Counted from the first letter of the stretch, positions 46,432 through 55,071 are shown. The stretch: DNA of 64,000 nt from Pseudoxanthomonas wuyuanensis (GCF_900215535.1 NZ_OCND01000003.1:131737-195736); one strand, 5' to 3'. Notes: a model not told the origin generated them from the letters alone. Numbers and translations: made by a program.

Positions 46432-47556
46432 ATGCGAAACACACCCTGGAACGCAGTGTCCCTGTTGCTGCTAACAACGGCACTGGCCGCCTGCGGCGGC
46501 AACAAGCAAGCCGGGGAAACCCCGCGGCCGGCGCTGGTGGTGCACCCCGGCGGTGGCGCGGAGGCGGCGCTGTCGGCCTATGCCGGCGAAGTCCGCGCGC
46601 GCCGGGAGAGTGCGCTGTCGTTTCGCGTTGGCGGCAACCTGACCCGGCGCGATGTCGATGTCGGCGACCGTGTGCGTCAGGGACAGGTGCTGGCGATGCT
46701 GGACCCGGGCGATCTGACCTTGCAGGCGCAGGCCGCGCAGGCGCAGCTGGCCGCCGCCGAAGCGGATCTGGCGCGCGCGCGCGATGACCGCGATCGTTTT
46801 GCCAAGCTGGTCGAACAGCAGGTGGTCAGCCGCTCGGCCTTCGATGCCCAGGTCGCGGCGTTCAAGGCGGCCGAGGGCCAGGCCCGCGCGGCCCGCGCGC
46901 AGATGGATGTGGCGCGCAACCAGGCGGCGTATTCGCAACTGCGGGCGCCGCGCGATGGCGTGATCGCCAGCCGCCAGGTGGAGGCCGGGCAGGTGGTCGC
47001 GGCCGGGCAGACCGTGTTCACGCTGGCTGCCGACGGCGGCCGCGAAGTGGCCATCGGCCTGCCGGAGAACCGCATCCGCCAATTCAGTCCGGGCCAGGCG
47101 GTCATGGTCGAACTGTGGAATGCGCCGGATCGGCGCTGGCCCGGCAGCATCCGCGAGATTTCCCCGGCCGCCGATCCGCAGACCCGGACCTATGCGGCGC
47201 GGGTGGACCTGCCGGGCGATGCCGCGCAGGCGGTGGAACTGGGCCAGAGTGCGCGCGTCTATGTACAGGACAACGGCATCAAGGCGGCGCTGAAACTGCC
47301 GCTGTCGGCCGTGCAGCGCGGACCCGACGGCAACACCTCGGTGTGGGTGGTGGATCCGGCCGACGGCAAGGTCGCTCTGCGGCCAGTGCGGCTGGGGCCC
47401 TATGGCGAAACCGACGTGCCGGTGCTGGCCGGCATCAAGGCCGATGACTGGGTCGTGGCAGGCGGCGGCCATCTGCTGCGCGAAGGCCAGGCGGTGACGC
47501 CGGTGGACCGCGACAACAGGCCGGTACCATTGCGCGCCGCTGTCGCCAAGCGCTGA
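46432..47556 (+). CDS. RND efflux periplasmic adaptor (membrane-fusion lipoprotein)
   Basis: 374 residues, lipobox ALAACG. HlyD/AcrA-type adaptor: half-lipoyl motifs VRARRESALSFRVGGNLTRR and VDVGDRVRQGQVLAMLDPGD, an alpha-helical hairpin (QAAQAQLAAAEADLARARDD), then YSQLRAPRDGVIASRQVEAG and beta-barrel strands. It connects the inner-membrane RND pump to a TolC-type channel. An in-frame GTG at 46429 precedes the ATG. First gene of an operon with a small periplasmic gene and the RND pump. Confidence 0.93.
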   Translation: MRNTPWNAVSLLLLTTALAACGGNKQAGETPRPALVVHPGGGAEAALSAYAGEVRARRESALSFRVGGNLTRRDVDVGDRVRQGQVLAMLDPGDLTLQAQAAQAQLAAAEADLARARDDRDRFAKLVEQQVVSRSAFDAQVAAFKAAEGQARAARAQMDVARNQAAYSQLRAPRDGVIASRQVEAGQVVAAGQTVFTLAADGGREVAIGLPENRIRQFSPGQAVMVELWNAPDRRWPGSIREISPAADPQTRTYAARVDLPGDAAQAVELGQSARVYVQDNGIKAALKLPLSAVQRGPDGNTSVWVVDPADGKVALRPVRLGPYGETDVPVLAGIKADDWVVAGGGHLLREGQAVTPVDRDNRPVPLRAAVAKR

Positions 47557-47581
47557 TACGTATCCTCCCGGGAGAGAAAAC

Positions 47582-48061
47582 GTGCGATCGACGGCGCGAA
47601 GCATTCGGAATGGGCTGCACGGTTGCGTGCTGCCGGCACTTTGCCTGCTGGCGTGGCCGGTGGCTGCGCAGCAGGCGGCGGCGATGCCTGCCAGCCTGCA
47701 AGGCGACTGGTACCAGAACGACCGGCATGGCCAGCAGCAATGCGGGCGCTATCGTGCCGATCCCGGAAACGGCTTGGCAATCGTCGGACAACTCAGGATC
47801 CGCGAGCGCGATTTCGACACGTTCAGCGAGTACGGCGAAGGCAATCACAGCCAGGTGACCGCTGTGCAGCAACAGGCAGCGGACCAGTGGCGGGTGAGCG
47901 AACTGACCTTTATCGAAGGCGATGTCGGCCACGGCAAGCCGGGCGAATCGGTATTCCGCCTCCGCGACGGCGTGCTGCATCTGAGCGCTCGCTACACCCT
48001 CTGGCGCGACGGCGTGCCGACGCAACAGACCAGCGAAAGGACCTACTTCCGATGCAAATGA
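47582..48061 (+). CDS. Small periplasmic protein inserted in the RND operon
   Basis: 159 residues from GTG 47582 (preceded by GGGAGAG). Signal peptide (GCVLPALCLLAWPVAAQQA), then a small beta-rich domain: SLQGDWYQNDRHGQQQCGRY, GQLRIRERDFDTFSEYGEG and VFRLRDGVLHLSARYTLW; two Cys (Cys about 54 and 158) could pair. I recognise no family. Its place between the adaptor (25-base gap) and the pump (83-base gap) suggests a role in the efflux system, but this is inference only. Confidence 0.7.
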   Translation: MRSTARSIRNGLHGCVLPALCLLAWPVAAQQAAAMPASLQGDWYQNDRHGQQQCGRYRADPGNGLAIVGQLRIRERDFDTFSEYGEGNHSQVTAVQQQAADQWRVSELTFIEGDVGHGKPGESVFRLRDGVLHLSARYTLWRDGVPTQQTSERTYFRCK

Positions 48062-48144
48062 CCATTCCGTCGCAACTGGCCGGGCCATGGGCGCCGGCGG
48101 CCGGTGCCGCCGCCGCAATCGCCAGCAACGGGGCGGGTTGATTC

Positions 48145-51100
48145 ATGCGCCGCTTCAATCTTTCCGAGTGGGCGCTGACCAACCGCAGCCTGGTGCTGTT
48201 CGCGATGATCGTGCTTGGCCTGATCGGCGCCTGGTCGTACCGGCACCTGGGCCAGTCCGAGGATCCGCCGTTCACGTTCAAGGCGATGGTGGTGCGCACG
48301 GTTTGGCCGGGCGCCACCGCCGAGGAAGTGTCCCGGCAGGTCACCGAGCGCATCGAGAAGGCGCTGATGACCACCGGCCAGTACGAGTACATCCGTTCCT
48401 ATTCGCGCCCCGGCGAATCGCAGGTGATCTTTGCGGCGCGCGACTCGCTGCATTCGCGCGACATCCCGCCGCTGTGGTACCAGGTACGCAAGAAGGTGGG
48501 CGATATCCGCCATACCCTGCCGGAAGGCACGGTCGGCCCCTTCTTCAACGACGAGTTCGGCGACACCTTCGGCAATATCTATGCGCTGACCGGTGAAGGC
48601 TTCGACTACGCGGTGATGAAGGACTACGCCGATCGGGTGCAACTTGAACTCCAGCGCGTTGCAGACGTGGGCAAGGTGGAACTGGTCGGCTTGCAGGACG
48701 AGAAGGTCTGGATAGAGCTGTCCAATACCAAGCTGGCCACGCTCGGCATTCCGCTGACTGCGGTGCAGCAGGCCATCGACGAACAGAATGCGATGGCGAA
48801 CGCGGGTTTCTTCGAAACCGTCAGCGATCGCGTTCGTCTTCGCGTCAACGGCAAATTCGCCTCGGTGGAGGAAATACGCGATTTCCCGATCCGGGCCGGA
48901 GGCAATACGCTTCGATTGGGCGATATCGCGGAGGTGAAGCGCGGCTTTGCCGATCCCGCCGCGCCGAAGATGCGCTTCATGGGCCAGAAAGCCATCGGTA
49001 TCGCGGTGGCGATGAAGGACGGAGGCGACATTCTGAAGCTGGGCCAGACGCTGGAACAGGAGTTCCAGCGCCTGCAGAAGACGCTGCCTGTGGGCATGGA
49101 ACTGCGCAAGGTTTCCGACCAGCCGCATGCGGTGCAGGAATCGGTGGGCGAGTTCGTCAAGGTGCTGACCGAAGCGGTGGTGATCGTGCTGCTGGTCAGC
49201 TTCTTCTCGCTGGGCCTGCGCACCGGCCTGGTGGTGGCGGTATCGATCCCGCTGGTGCTGGCCATGACTTTTGCGGTGATGCACTATTTCGGCATCGGTC
49301 TGCACAAGATTTCGCTGGGTGCGCTGGTGCTGGCGCTGGGCCTGCTGGTGGACGACGCCATCATTGCGGTGGAAATGATGGCCATCAAGATGGAGCAGGG
49401 TTTCGATCGTCTGAAAGCGGCCAGCTTCGCCTACGAATCCACGGCCTTTCCGATGCTGACCGGCACGCTGGTGACGGCGGCGGGCTTCCTGCCTATCGCC
49501 ACCGCGGCATCAGGTACCGGCGAATACACCCGTTCGCTGTTCCAGGTGGTCACCATCGCGCTGGTGGTGTCGTGGATCGCGGCGGTGTTGTTCATCCCCT
49601 ATCTTGGCGACAAGATGCTGCCGGACCTGGCGCAGCCGCAGCCGCCCAAGCCCGGTTCGCCGGCTGCGCGCTGGCGGGAACTGCGCCGACGCCTGGCGGA
49701 TCGCTATCCGGCGTTCGGCCGCTGGCTCGCGCCGCCAGCCCAGGGCGGGCACGACCATGACCCCTACCAGCGGCCGTTCTACCGGCGTTTCCGCAAGCTG
49801 TTGGACGCGTGCCTGCGCCACCGTTGGCTGGTCATCGGCCTGACCGTGGCGGCGTTTGTGCTGGCCATCGCAATGTTCCGTTTCGTACCGCAGCAGTTCT
49901 TTCCGGATTCGGTGCGGCCGGAACTGATGGTGGATCTGGAGCTGGCGGAAGGAAGCTCATTGAAATCCACGGAAGCGCAGGCGCGCAAGCTGGAGAAACT
50001 ACTGGCCGGACGCGAGGGCGTGCAGAACTACGTGGCTTATGTGGGAACCGGTTCGCCGCGTTTCTATCTACCCTTGGATCAGCAGCTGCCGCAGGCCAAC
50101 TTCTCGCAATTCGTCGTGCTGGCCAAGGACGCGCGTTCACGCGAGGAACTGCGCAGCTGGCTGATTCGGGAAGTCGCGCCGCAGTTTCCGGAACTGCAGT
50201 TGCGGGTGACCCGTCTGGAGAACGGTCCGCCGGTAGGTTATCCGGTGCAGTTCCGCGTTTCCGGCGAACATATCGATCGGGTGCGGGAGCTGGCGCATCA
50301 GGTCGCCGACAAGGTGCGCGCCAATCCGCACGTGGCCAACGTCAACCTGGACTGGGACGAGCCTAGCAAGGTCGTCCGCCTCGACATCGACCAGGAACGC
50401 GCGCGCGCGTTGGGCGTCAGTTCGGCGCAGGTGTCGCACTTCCTGTCCAGCTCGTTGTCCGGGCTGTCGGTCAGCACCTACCGCGAAGGCAACGAGCTGA
50501 TCGAAATCCTGCTGCGCGGCACCCAGGAAGAGCGCACGCAACTGGACATGCTGGGTAGTCTGGCCGTGCCCACCGGCAATGGCGCCAGCGTGCCGTTGTC
50601 GCAGGTCGCCAACCTTGAGTATGTATTCGAGGACGGCATCATCTGGCACCGCAACCGGCTGCCGACGGTGACGGTGCGTGCCGATATCAAGGACGGGCTG
50701 ACGCCGCCTACGGTGATGGCGCAGATCTCGCCGACGCTGGATGGCATCCGCACCACCCTGCCGGAAGGATTCCTGCTGGAGACCGGCGGCACGGTGGAGG
50801 ATTCGGCGCGCGGGCAGAATTCGATCAAGGCCGGCATGCCCCTGTTCGTACTGGTGGTGGTGACGCTGCTGATGCTGCAGTTGCGCAGTTTCAGCCGTAC
50901 CGCTCTGGTGCTGCTGACCGCGCCGCTGGGCCTGATCGGCGTCACCCTGTTCCTGCTGGTGTTCCGGGTGCCGTTCGGCTTCGTCGCCATGCTGGGCACC
51001 ATCGCGCTGGCCGGCATGATCATGCGCAACTCGGTAATCCTGGTGGATCAGATACAGCAGGACATCGACGCCGGCCACGACCGCTGGCACGCGATCATCG

Positions 51101-51312
51101 ATGCCACCGTACGCCGCTTCCGCCCCATCGTGCTGACCGCATTGGCGGCGGTGCTGGCGATGATCCCGCTGTCGCGCAGCGTGTTCTTCGGGCCGATGGC
51201 GGTGGCCATCATGGGCGGACTGATCGTGGCGACCGCCTTGACGCTGCTGTTCCTGCCGGCACTGTACGCGGCCTGGTTCAGGGTGAAGCCGGAGGAAGCC
51301 AACCATGCGTGA
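48145..51312 (+). CDS. RND-family efflux transporter permease
   Basis: 1055 residues. Inner-membrane proton-driven pump with the RND twelve-helix architecture: helix 1 (LVLFAMIVLGLIGAWSY), two large periplasmic domains, helix 4 with the proton-relay acidic pair (LGLLVDDAIIAVEMM, Asp-Asp), and the second-half helices (LLMLQLRSFSRTALVLLTAP, VPFGFVAMLGTIALAGMIMR). Sequence is closest to the heavier MdtB/TriC-like part of the family rather than AcrB. A poorly conserved central linker (RYPAFGRWLAPPAQGGHDHD) is Pro/His-rich. Probably exports drugs or toxic compounds. Confidence 0.94.
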   Translation: MRRFNLSEWALTNRSLVLFAMIVLGLIGAWSYRHLGQSEDPPFTFKAMVVRTVWPGATAEEVSRQVTERIEKALMTTGQYEYIRSYSRPGESQVIFAARDSLHSRDIPPLWYQVRKKVGDIRHTLPEGTVGPFFNDEFGDTFGNIYALTGEGFDYAVMKDYADRVQLELQRVADVGKVELVGLQDEKVWIELSNTKLATLGIPLTAVQQAIDEQNAMANAGFFETVSDRVRLRVNGKFASVEEIRDFPIRAGGNTLRLGDIAEVKRGFADPAAPKMRFMGQKAIGIAVAMKDGGDILKLGQTLEQEFQRLQKTLPVGMELRKVSDQPHAVQESVGEFVKVLTEAVVIVLLVSFFSLGLRTGLVVAVSIPLVLAMTFAVMHYFGIGLHKISLGALVLALGLLVDDAIIAVEMMAIKMEQGFDRLKAASFAYESTAFPMLTGTLVTAAGFLPIATAASGTGEYTRSLFQVVTIALVVSWIAAVLFIPYLGDKMLPDLAQPQPPKPGSPAARWRELRRRLADRYPAFGRWLAPPAQGGHDHDPYQRPFYRRFRKLLDACLRHRWLVIGLTVAAFVLAIAMFRFVPQQFFPDSVRPELMVDLELAEGSSLKSTEAQARKLEKLLAGREGVQNYVAYVGTGSPRFYLPLDQQLPQANFSQFVVLAKDARSREELRSWLIREVAPQFPELQLRVTRLENGPPVGYPVQFRVSGEHIDRVRELAHQVADKVRANPHVANVNLDWDEPSKVVRLDIDQERARALGVSSAQVSHFLSSSLSGLSVSTYREGNELIEILLRGTQEERTQLDMLGSLAVPTGNGASVPLSQVANLEYVFEDGIIWHRNRLPTVTVRADIKDGLTPPTVMAQISPTLDGIRTTLPEGFLLETGGTVEDSARGQNSIKAGMPLFVLVVVTLLMLQLRSFSRTALVLLTAPLGLIGVTLFLLVFRVPFGFVAMLGTIALAGMIMRNSVILVDQIQQDIDAGHDRWHAIIDATVRRFRPIVLTALAAVLAMIPLSRSVFFGPMAVAIMGGLIVATALTLLFLPALYAAWFRVKPEEANHA

Positions 51313-51350
51313 GAACGCGGTCGCAGATTGGCTGCTCGGGCAATAAAAGC

Positions 51351-51405
51351 TTCATGAATGTCTTACATGCGCCTAACAAACGGCTAATCGTCACTTAATA
51401 GGGGG
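51351..51405 (+). promoter_or_regulatory. Array of 11-bp direct repeats, likely response-regulator binding site
   Basis: Units in exact 11-bp register: TTCATGAATGT (51351), CTTACATGCGC (51362), CTAACAAACGG (51373), CTAATCGTCAC (51384) and TTAATAGGGGG (51395). The shared CTTA/CTAA heads end at 51365, 51376, 51387 and 51398. OmpR/PhoB-type regulators bind such 11-bp direct repeats, and QseB/PmrA sites have CTTAA cores. TTAATA at 51395-51400 could act as a -10. The neighbouring regulator at 55768 is the obvious candidate. Confidence 0.6.
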
Positions 51406-51421
51406 CCGCCAGCATGGCCCC

Positions 51422-52093
51422 ATGCCCCCGATATCATTTGCTCCGTCTCCTGGTCCCGCCCGCGGTTTCGCGGGCGGATTGTTGATCGAACCGCACGACC
51501 CGCGCCGCGCCGATACCGAGGCGTTCATCGCACAGGCCTACCGCAGCCGTTACGGCGCCGAACTCTCCAGTTTCCTGCCGCATCTGCTGGCCTACCACGG
51601 TGAGGCGGACGAACTGCACGCGGCGGTGGGACTGCGTTGCGGCACCGAAGGCGGCCTGTTCGTCGAGCAATACCTCGACGTTCCCGCCGAACAGGCCATC
51701 GCCACCGCGATCGGGCGGCCGGTCGGACGCACCGAGCTGGTGGAGGTCGGCAACTTCGGCGCGGCTTCGGCCGGCTATGCGCGCGCGTTGATCGTCAACA
51801 TGACCCATCGCCTGCATTCGGCGGGTTTCCGCTGGGTGCTGTTCGTAGCGACTCGGCAGCTGCGCAATGCCTTCGATCGTTTGCACCTGGCGACCATCGA
51901 ACTGGCCGACGCCCGCCCGGAGCGCCTGGCCGGCGATCATCGGCACTGGGGTAGTTACTACCACGCGCAGCCCAAGTTGATGTTCGGCGACATCGCCGCT
52001 GGCCATGCCTATCTGCTGCGCAGCCAGGGCCTTGGCGACACGTCGTCGTCTGCACAGGAATTCAGTCCCTGTGTTGCCGCCGGAGCGCTGTGA
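51422..52093 (+). CDS. Thermostable-hemolysin-family protein (GNAT-like, putative acyltransferase)
   Basis: 223 residues matching the thermostable hemolysin family (T_hemolysin): AQAYRSRYGAELSSFLPHLL, GLFVEQYLDVPAEQAIATAI, ELVEVGNFGAASAGYARAL and AGFRWVLFVATRQLRNAFDR. The family is named after a Vibrio protein, but it is cytoplasmic-looking here (no signal peptide) and the V-E-V-G-N plus A-T-R-Q-L-R pattern recalls GNAT/LuxI-type acyl transferases. I therefore infer an acyl-transfer role in a pathway rather than a toxin. First gene of a tightly overlapping operon; its stop shares a base with the next start (TGATG). Confidence 0.75.
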   Translation: MPPISFAPSPGPARGFAGGLLIEPHDPRRADTEAFIAQAYRSRYGAELSSFLPHLLAYHGEADELHAAVGLRCGTEGGLFVEQYLDVPAEQAIATAIGRPVGRTELVEVGNFGAASAGYARALIVNMTHRLHSAGFRWVLFVATRQLRNAFDRLHLATIELADARPERLAGDHRHWGSYYHAQPKLMFGDIAAGHAYLLRSQGLGDTSSSAQEFSPCVAAGAL

Positions 52094-53580
52094 TGGGCTT
52101 TGCTTCCTTGATCGAAGGATTGACCGGAACGGCGGTGCGGGTCCTGTGCGCGGACGGCGCGATCAGCGACGGCGAGCTGGGCGAACGCGTGCGGCGCGTT
52201 GCCCAACGCATCGCCGACAGCGGCGAGCAATGCGTCGCCAGCCGCCTGGACAATGGCCCGGACTGGCTGGTGCTGGATCTGGCAATCCGCCAACTGGGCG
52301 CGGTGCACGTGCCCCTGCCGACCTTCTTCACTCCCGCGCAGGTCATGCATGCACTGACCAGCAGCGGCGCCGGATTGCTGGTGCAACCTGTCGGAGCTGC
52401 GTTGCCGGAAGGCATTCCGGCGGCGGAACCGGTCGCGTTGGAGGGCTCTCTGGCGATGGCACAGCTGTCTTTGGCGCCGGTTGCGCTGCCTGCGGGTACC
52501 GCATGCATCACGTTCACCTCCGGTACGACCGGATCGCCCAAGGGGGTCTGTCTGGATGCGGCGGCGCTGTTCGCGGTCGCCGAATCGCTGAGCGAGGCAG
52601 CGCGACCGCTGGCGCCGCGCCGGCACCTGTGCCTGATGCCGCTGTCGACCTTGCTGGAAAACGTCGCGGGCGTATATTCCGCGCTGATTGCCGGTGCCGA
52701 GATCGCGGTGCCGCCGCTGGCCGAGGTCGGCTACAGCGGCGCTTCCGGGCTGGATATCCCCACCCTGCTGGCCTGCCTGCATCGCTATCGACCCGAGAGC
52801 GCGATCCTGTTGCCGCAGTTGCTGCTGGCGCTGGTGATGGCGGCGGAGCAGGGCGCTGTCCTGCCTGTTTCCCTGCGTTTCCTCGCGGTGGGCGGTGGGC
52901 GGGTGGGGCCGGCGTTGATGACGCGAGCAAGCGCGCTGGGACTGCCGGTCTACGAAGGCTACGGGCTCAGCGAGTGCGCGTCGGTGGTCTGTCTGAACCG
53001 GCCCGGCGCATCGCGCCCGGGCAGTGTCGGCCGGCCATTGCCGCATGCGCGGGTGAGCGTGATCGATGGCGAGCTCTGGGTCGAGGGTGTGCGCTGCCTG
53101 GGTTATCTGGGCGGAGAGGATCTTCCTCCCGGTCCCATCGCCACCGGCGATCTGGGCGAAATCGACGAGGATGGATTCATCCATATCACCGGCCGCCGCA
53201 AGAACGTGTTCATCACCGCATTCGGACGCAACGTGTCGCCCGAATGGGTGGAAAGCGAGCTACTGCAGCATCCGGCGTTCGCGCAGGCCGTGGTGCACGG
53301 CGAAGCGCGCCCGTTCAACATCGCCGTGCTGTGGCCGCGCCAACCCGGTGCCGCCGATGAACAGCTGCAGCAGGCACTGGCCGAGGTCAACCAGGGCTTG
53401 CCCGACTACGCACAGGTGCGCCGCTTCGTCCGCGCCGAGGTGCCTTTCAGCTTCGCCGATGGTCTGTTGACCAGCAATGGCCGGCCGCGCCGCGCCGCCG
53501 TCCTCGCGCGCTACGGCGATGCCATCGAACAGTGCTATCGCAGCGCAACCTTTCCCTCTCCCCAAGGAATCTCCGCATGA
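52093..53580 (+). CDS. AMP-dependent acyl ligase-like protein with atypical A10 motif
   Basis: 495 residues. ANL-superfamily adenylating enzyme: P-loop FTSGTTGSPKGV (about 140-151), VYEGYGLSECA, ATGDLGEIDEDGFIHITGRRKN (only part quoted by family convention; key ATGDLGEIDEDG). The A10 loop reads LLTSNGRPRRAAV: the Lys normally needed for adenylation (GK) is Arg464. Members of this cluster type may share the change. The likely job is to activate a carboxylic acid for the neighbouring acyltransferase-like protein. ATG 52093 overlaps the preceding stop; the stop overlaps the next ATG (ATGA). Confidence 0.85.
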   Translation: MGFASLIEGLTGTAVRVLCADGAISDGELGERVRRVAQRIADSGEQCVASRLDNGPDWLVLDLAIRQLGAVHVPLPTFFTPAQVMHALTSSGAGLLVQPVGAALPEGIPAAEPVALEGSLAMAQLSLAPVALPAGTACITFTSGTTGSPKGVCLDAAALFAVAESLSEAARPLAPRRHLCLMPLSTLLENVAGVYSALIAGAEIAVPPLAEVGYSGASGLDIPTLLACLHRYRPESAILLPQLLLALVMAAEQGAVLPVSLRFLAVGGGRVGPALMTRASALGLPVYEGYGLSECASVVCLNRPGASRPGSVGRPLPHARVSVIDGELWVEGVRCLGYLGGEDLPPGPIATGDLGEIDEDGFIHITGRRKNVFITAFGRNVSPEWVESELLQHPAFAQAVVHGEARPFNIAVLWPRQPGAADEQLQQALAEVNQGLPDYAQVRRFVRAEVPFSFADGLLTSNGRPRRAAVLARYGDAIEQCYRSATFPSPQGISA

Positions 53581-54251
53581 AGTTCCACGACCTGCTGCTG
53601 ATGGAAACCCAGCGCGAGCGCGAGTCGCTGATCGCCATTCCCATCATCCAGTCCGCGCTGGCCGGCCAGATCGACCGGCAGGACTATGTCGCCTTTCTCA
53701 CTCAGGCTTTCCATCACGTCCGCCATACCGTGCCCTTGCTGATGGCCTGCGGGGCGCGCCTGCCGGCACGGCTGGAATGGCTGCGCACCGCCATCGGCGA
53801 GTACATCGAAGAGGAAATGGGGCACCAGGAATGGGTGCTGGACGATCTGGAAGCCTGCGGCGCGGACCGCGATCAGATCGCCAACTCGGCGCCTGCGGAG
53901 GCCACCGAACTGATGGTGTCGTACGCCTATGACACGATCGCCCGCGGCAATCCGGTGGGATTCTTCGGCATGGTGCTGGTGCTGGAGGGGACCAGCGTGG
54001 CGCTGGCCACGCGCGCGGCGGAAACCATCGAGTCGTCGCTGGGCCTGCCGCGCAATGCCTTCAGCTACCTGCGATCGCACGGCGACCTGGACATCGAGCA
54101 TGTCGGCTTCTTCGAGCAGCTGATGAACCGGCTGGATGATGAAGACGACCGGCGTGCCGTGGTGCACGCGGCCAAGCGCTTCTACAAGCTGTACGGGGAT
54201 GTCTTCCGCACTCTGCGCCAGGATGCCCAGACATTGGCGGTGGCCGCATGA
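53577..54251 (+). CDS. Heme-oxygenase-like diiron oxidase (TenA/HDO fold)
   Basis: 224 residues, all-helical. Candidate metal ligands match the heme-oxygenase-like diiron oxidase (HDO) pattern: Glu80-x2-His83 (EEMGHQEW), Glu137 (VLVLEGTS), and His168-x3-Asp172-x2-His175 (SHGDLDIEH). HDO relatives carry out oxidations such as N-oxygenation or desaturation/decarboxylation of fatty or amino acids. Here it is placed between an acyl ligase and a ketoreductase-type SDR, which fits a fatty-acyl or amino-acyl oxidation step. Overlaps both neighbours by 4 bases. TenA-type thiaminase function is less likely. Confidence 0.8.
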   Translation: MKFHDLLLMETQRERESLIAIPIIQSALAGQIDRQDYVAFLTQAFHHVRHTVPLLMACGARLPARLEWLRTAIGEYIEEEMGHQEWVLDDLEACGADRDQIANSAPAEATELMVSYAYDTIARGNPVGFFGMVLVLEGTSVALATRAAETIESSLGLPRNAFSYLRSHGDLDIEHVGFFEQLMNRLDDEDDRRAVVHAAKRFYKLYGDVFRTLRQDAQTLAVAA

Positions 54252-55042
54252 TGCAGCTATCCGGCCGCACCGTACTGTTGACCGGCGCCAGCGGCGGCAT
54301 AGGCGCGGCCCTGTGCGACGCCCTGGTCGCGGCCGGCGCGCGCGTAGTGGCCGTGGGCCGCAATGAGGCCCGGTTGTCGCAGATCGCGCAACGGCATCCG
54401 TCCGGAAAGGCGATCCCGTTGGTGGCCGACCTGTCCAACGATGCAGGATGCGCACGCGTAGTCGATACCGTCGGTCGTTTGCACGAGCCGCCCTCGGTGG
54501 TGATCCTGGCGCATGCGCAGAGCGCGTTCGGTTTGTTCGAGGAGCAGCCCCCATCTGTGGTCCGCGATCTGATCGGCATCAATCTGATGGCGCCCATCGC
54601 GCTGATCCACGGCCTGCTGCCGTTGCTCAGGCGCCAGGAACAGGCGGCGGTAGTGGCGGTGGGATCCACCTTCGGCAGCCTGGCGTTTCCCGGTTTCGCC
54701 GCCTACAGCGCCACCAAGTTTGGTCTGCGTGGCCTGATGGAGGGCCTGGCGCGCGAGTACGCCGATACCGGCGTGCGTTTCCAGTATCTGTCGCCGCGCG
54801 CCACCCGCACGTCATTCAACACGCCGGCGGTCGATGCGCTCAACCGCGAGATGAACGTGGCCCAGGATGAGCCCGGCAACGTCGCCGCGCAGCTGGTCGC
54901 GGCGATCGTGCAGGGACGACGACGGCTGCAGCTGGGCTGGCCGGAAAAGCTGTTCGCACGCCTCAATGGCGTCTTGCCGGGCCTGGTGGACCGCAACCTC
55001 AAATCGCAACTGCCCCTCATCCGGCGCCATGCGCGCCAATGA
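54248..55042 (+). CDS. Short-chain dehydrogenase/reductase
   Basis: 264 residues, classical SDR. Cofactor motif TGASGGIG (12-19), Asp61, Asn112, Ser140, Tyr153 and Lys157 (YSATK) form the full catalytic tetrad. The NNAG motif is replaced by AHAQ (88-91), an unusual change. Arg38 after the second strand suggests NADPH. Likely reduces or oxidises the product of the upstream steps. An ATG at 54251 is an alternative start. Its stop overlaps an ATG at 55039. Confidence 0.88.
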   Translation: MMQLSGRTVLLTGASGGIGAALCDALVAAGARVVAVGRNEARLSQIAQRHPSGKAIPLVADLSNDAGCARVVDTVGRLHEPPSVVILAHAQSAFGLFEEQPPSVVRDLIGINLMAPIALIHGLLPLLRRQEQAAVVAVGSTFGSLAFPGFAAYSATKFGLRGLMEGLAREYADTGVRFQYLSPRATRTSFNTPAVDALNREMNVAQDEPGNVAAQLVAAIVQGRRRLQLGWPEKLFARLNGVLPGLVDRNLKSQLPLIRRHARQ

Positions 55043-55071
55043 ACGTTCCACACACGCTCCGGAGAATCCTC

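Noticed and set aside
48052..48141. 29-codon ORF between the small periplasmic gene and the RND pump
   Set aside because: Low-complexity Ala/Gly sequence without features; most likely spacer.
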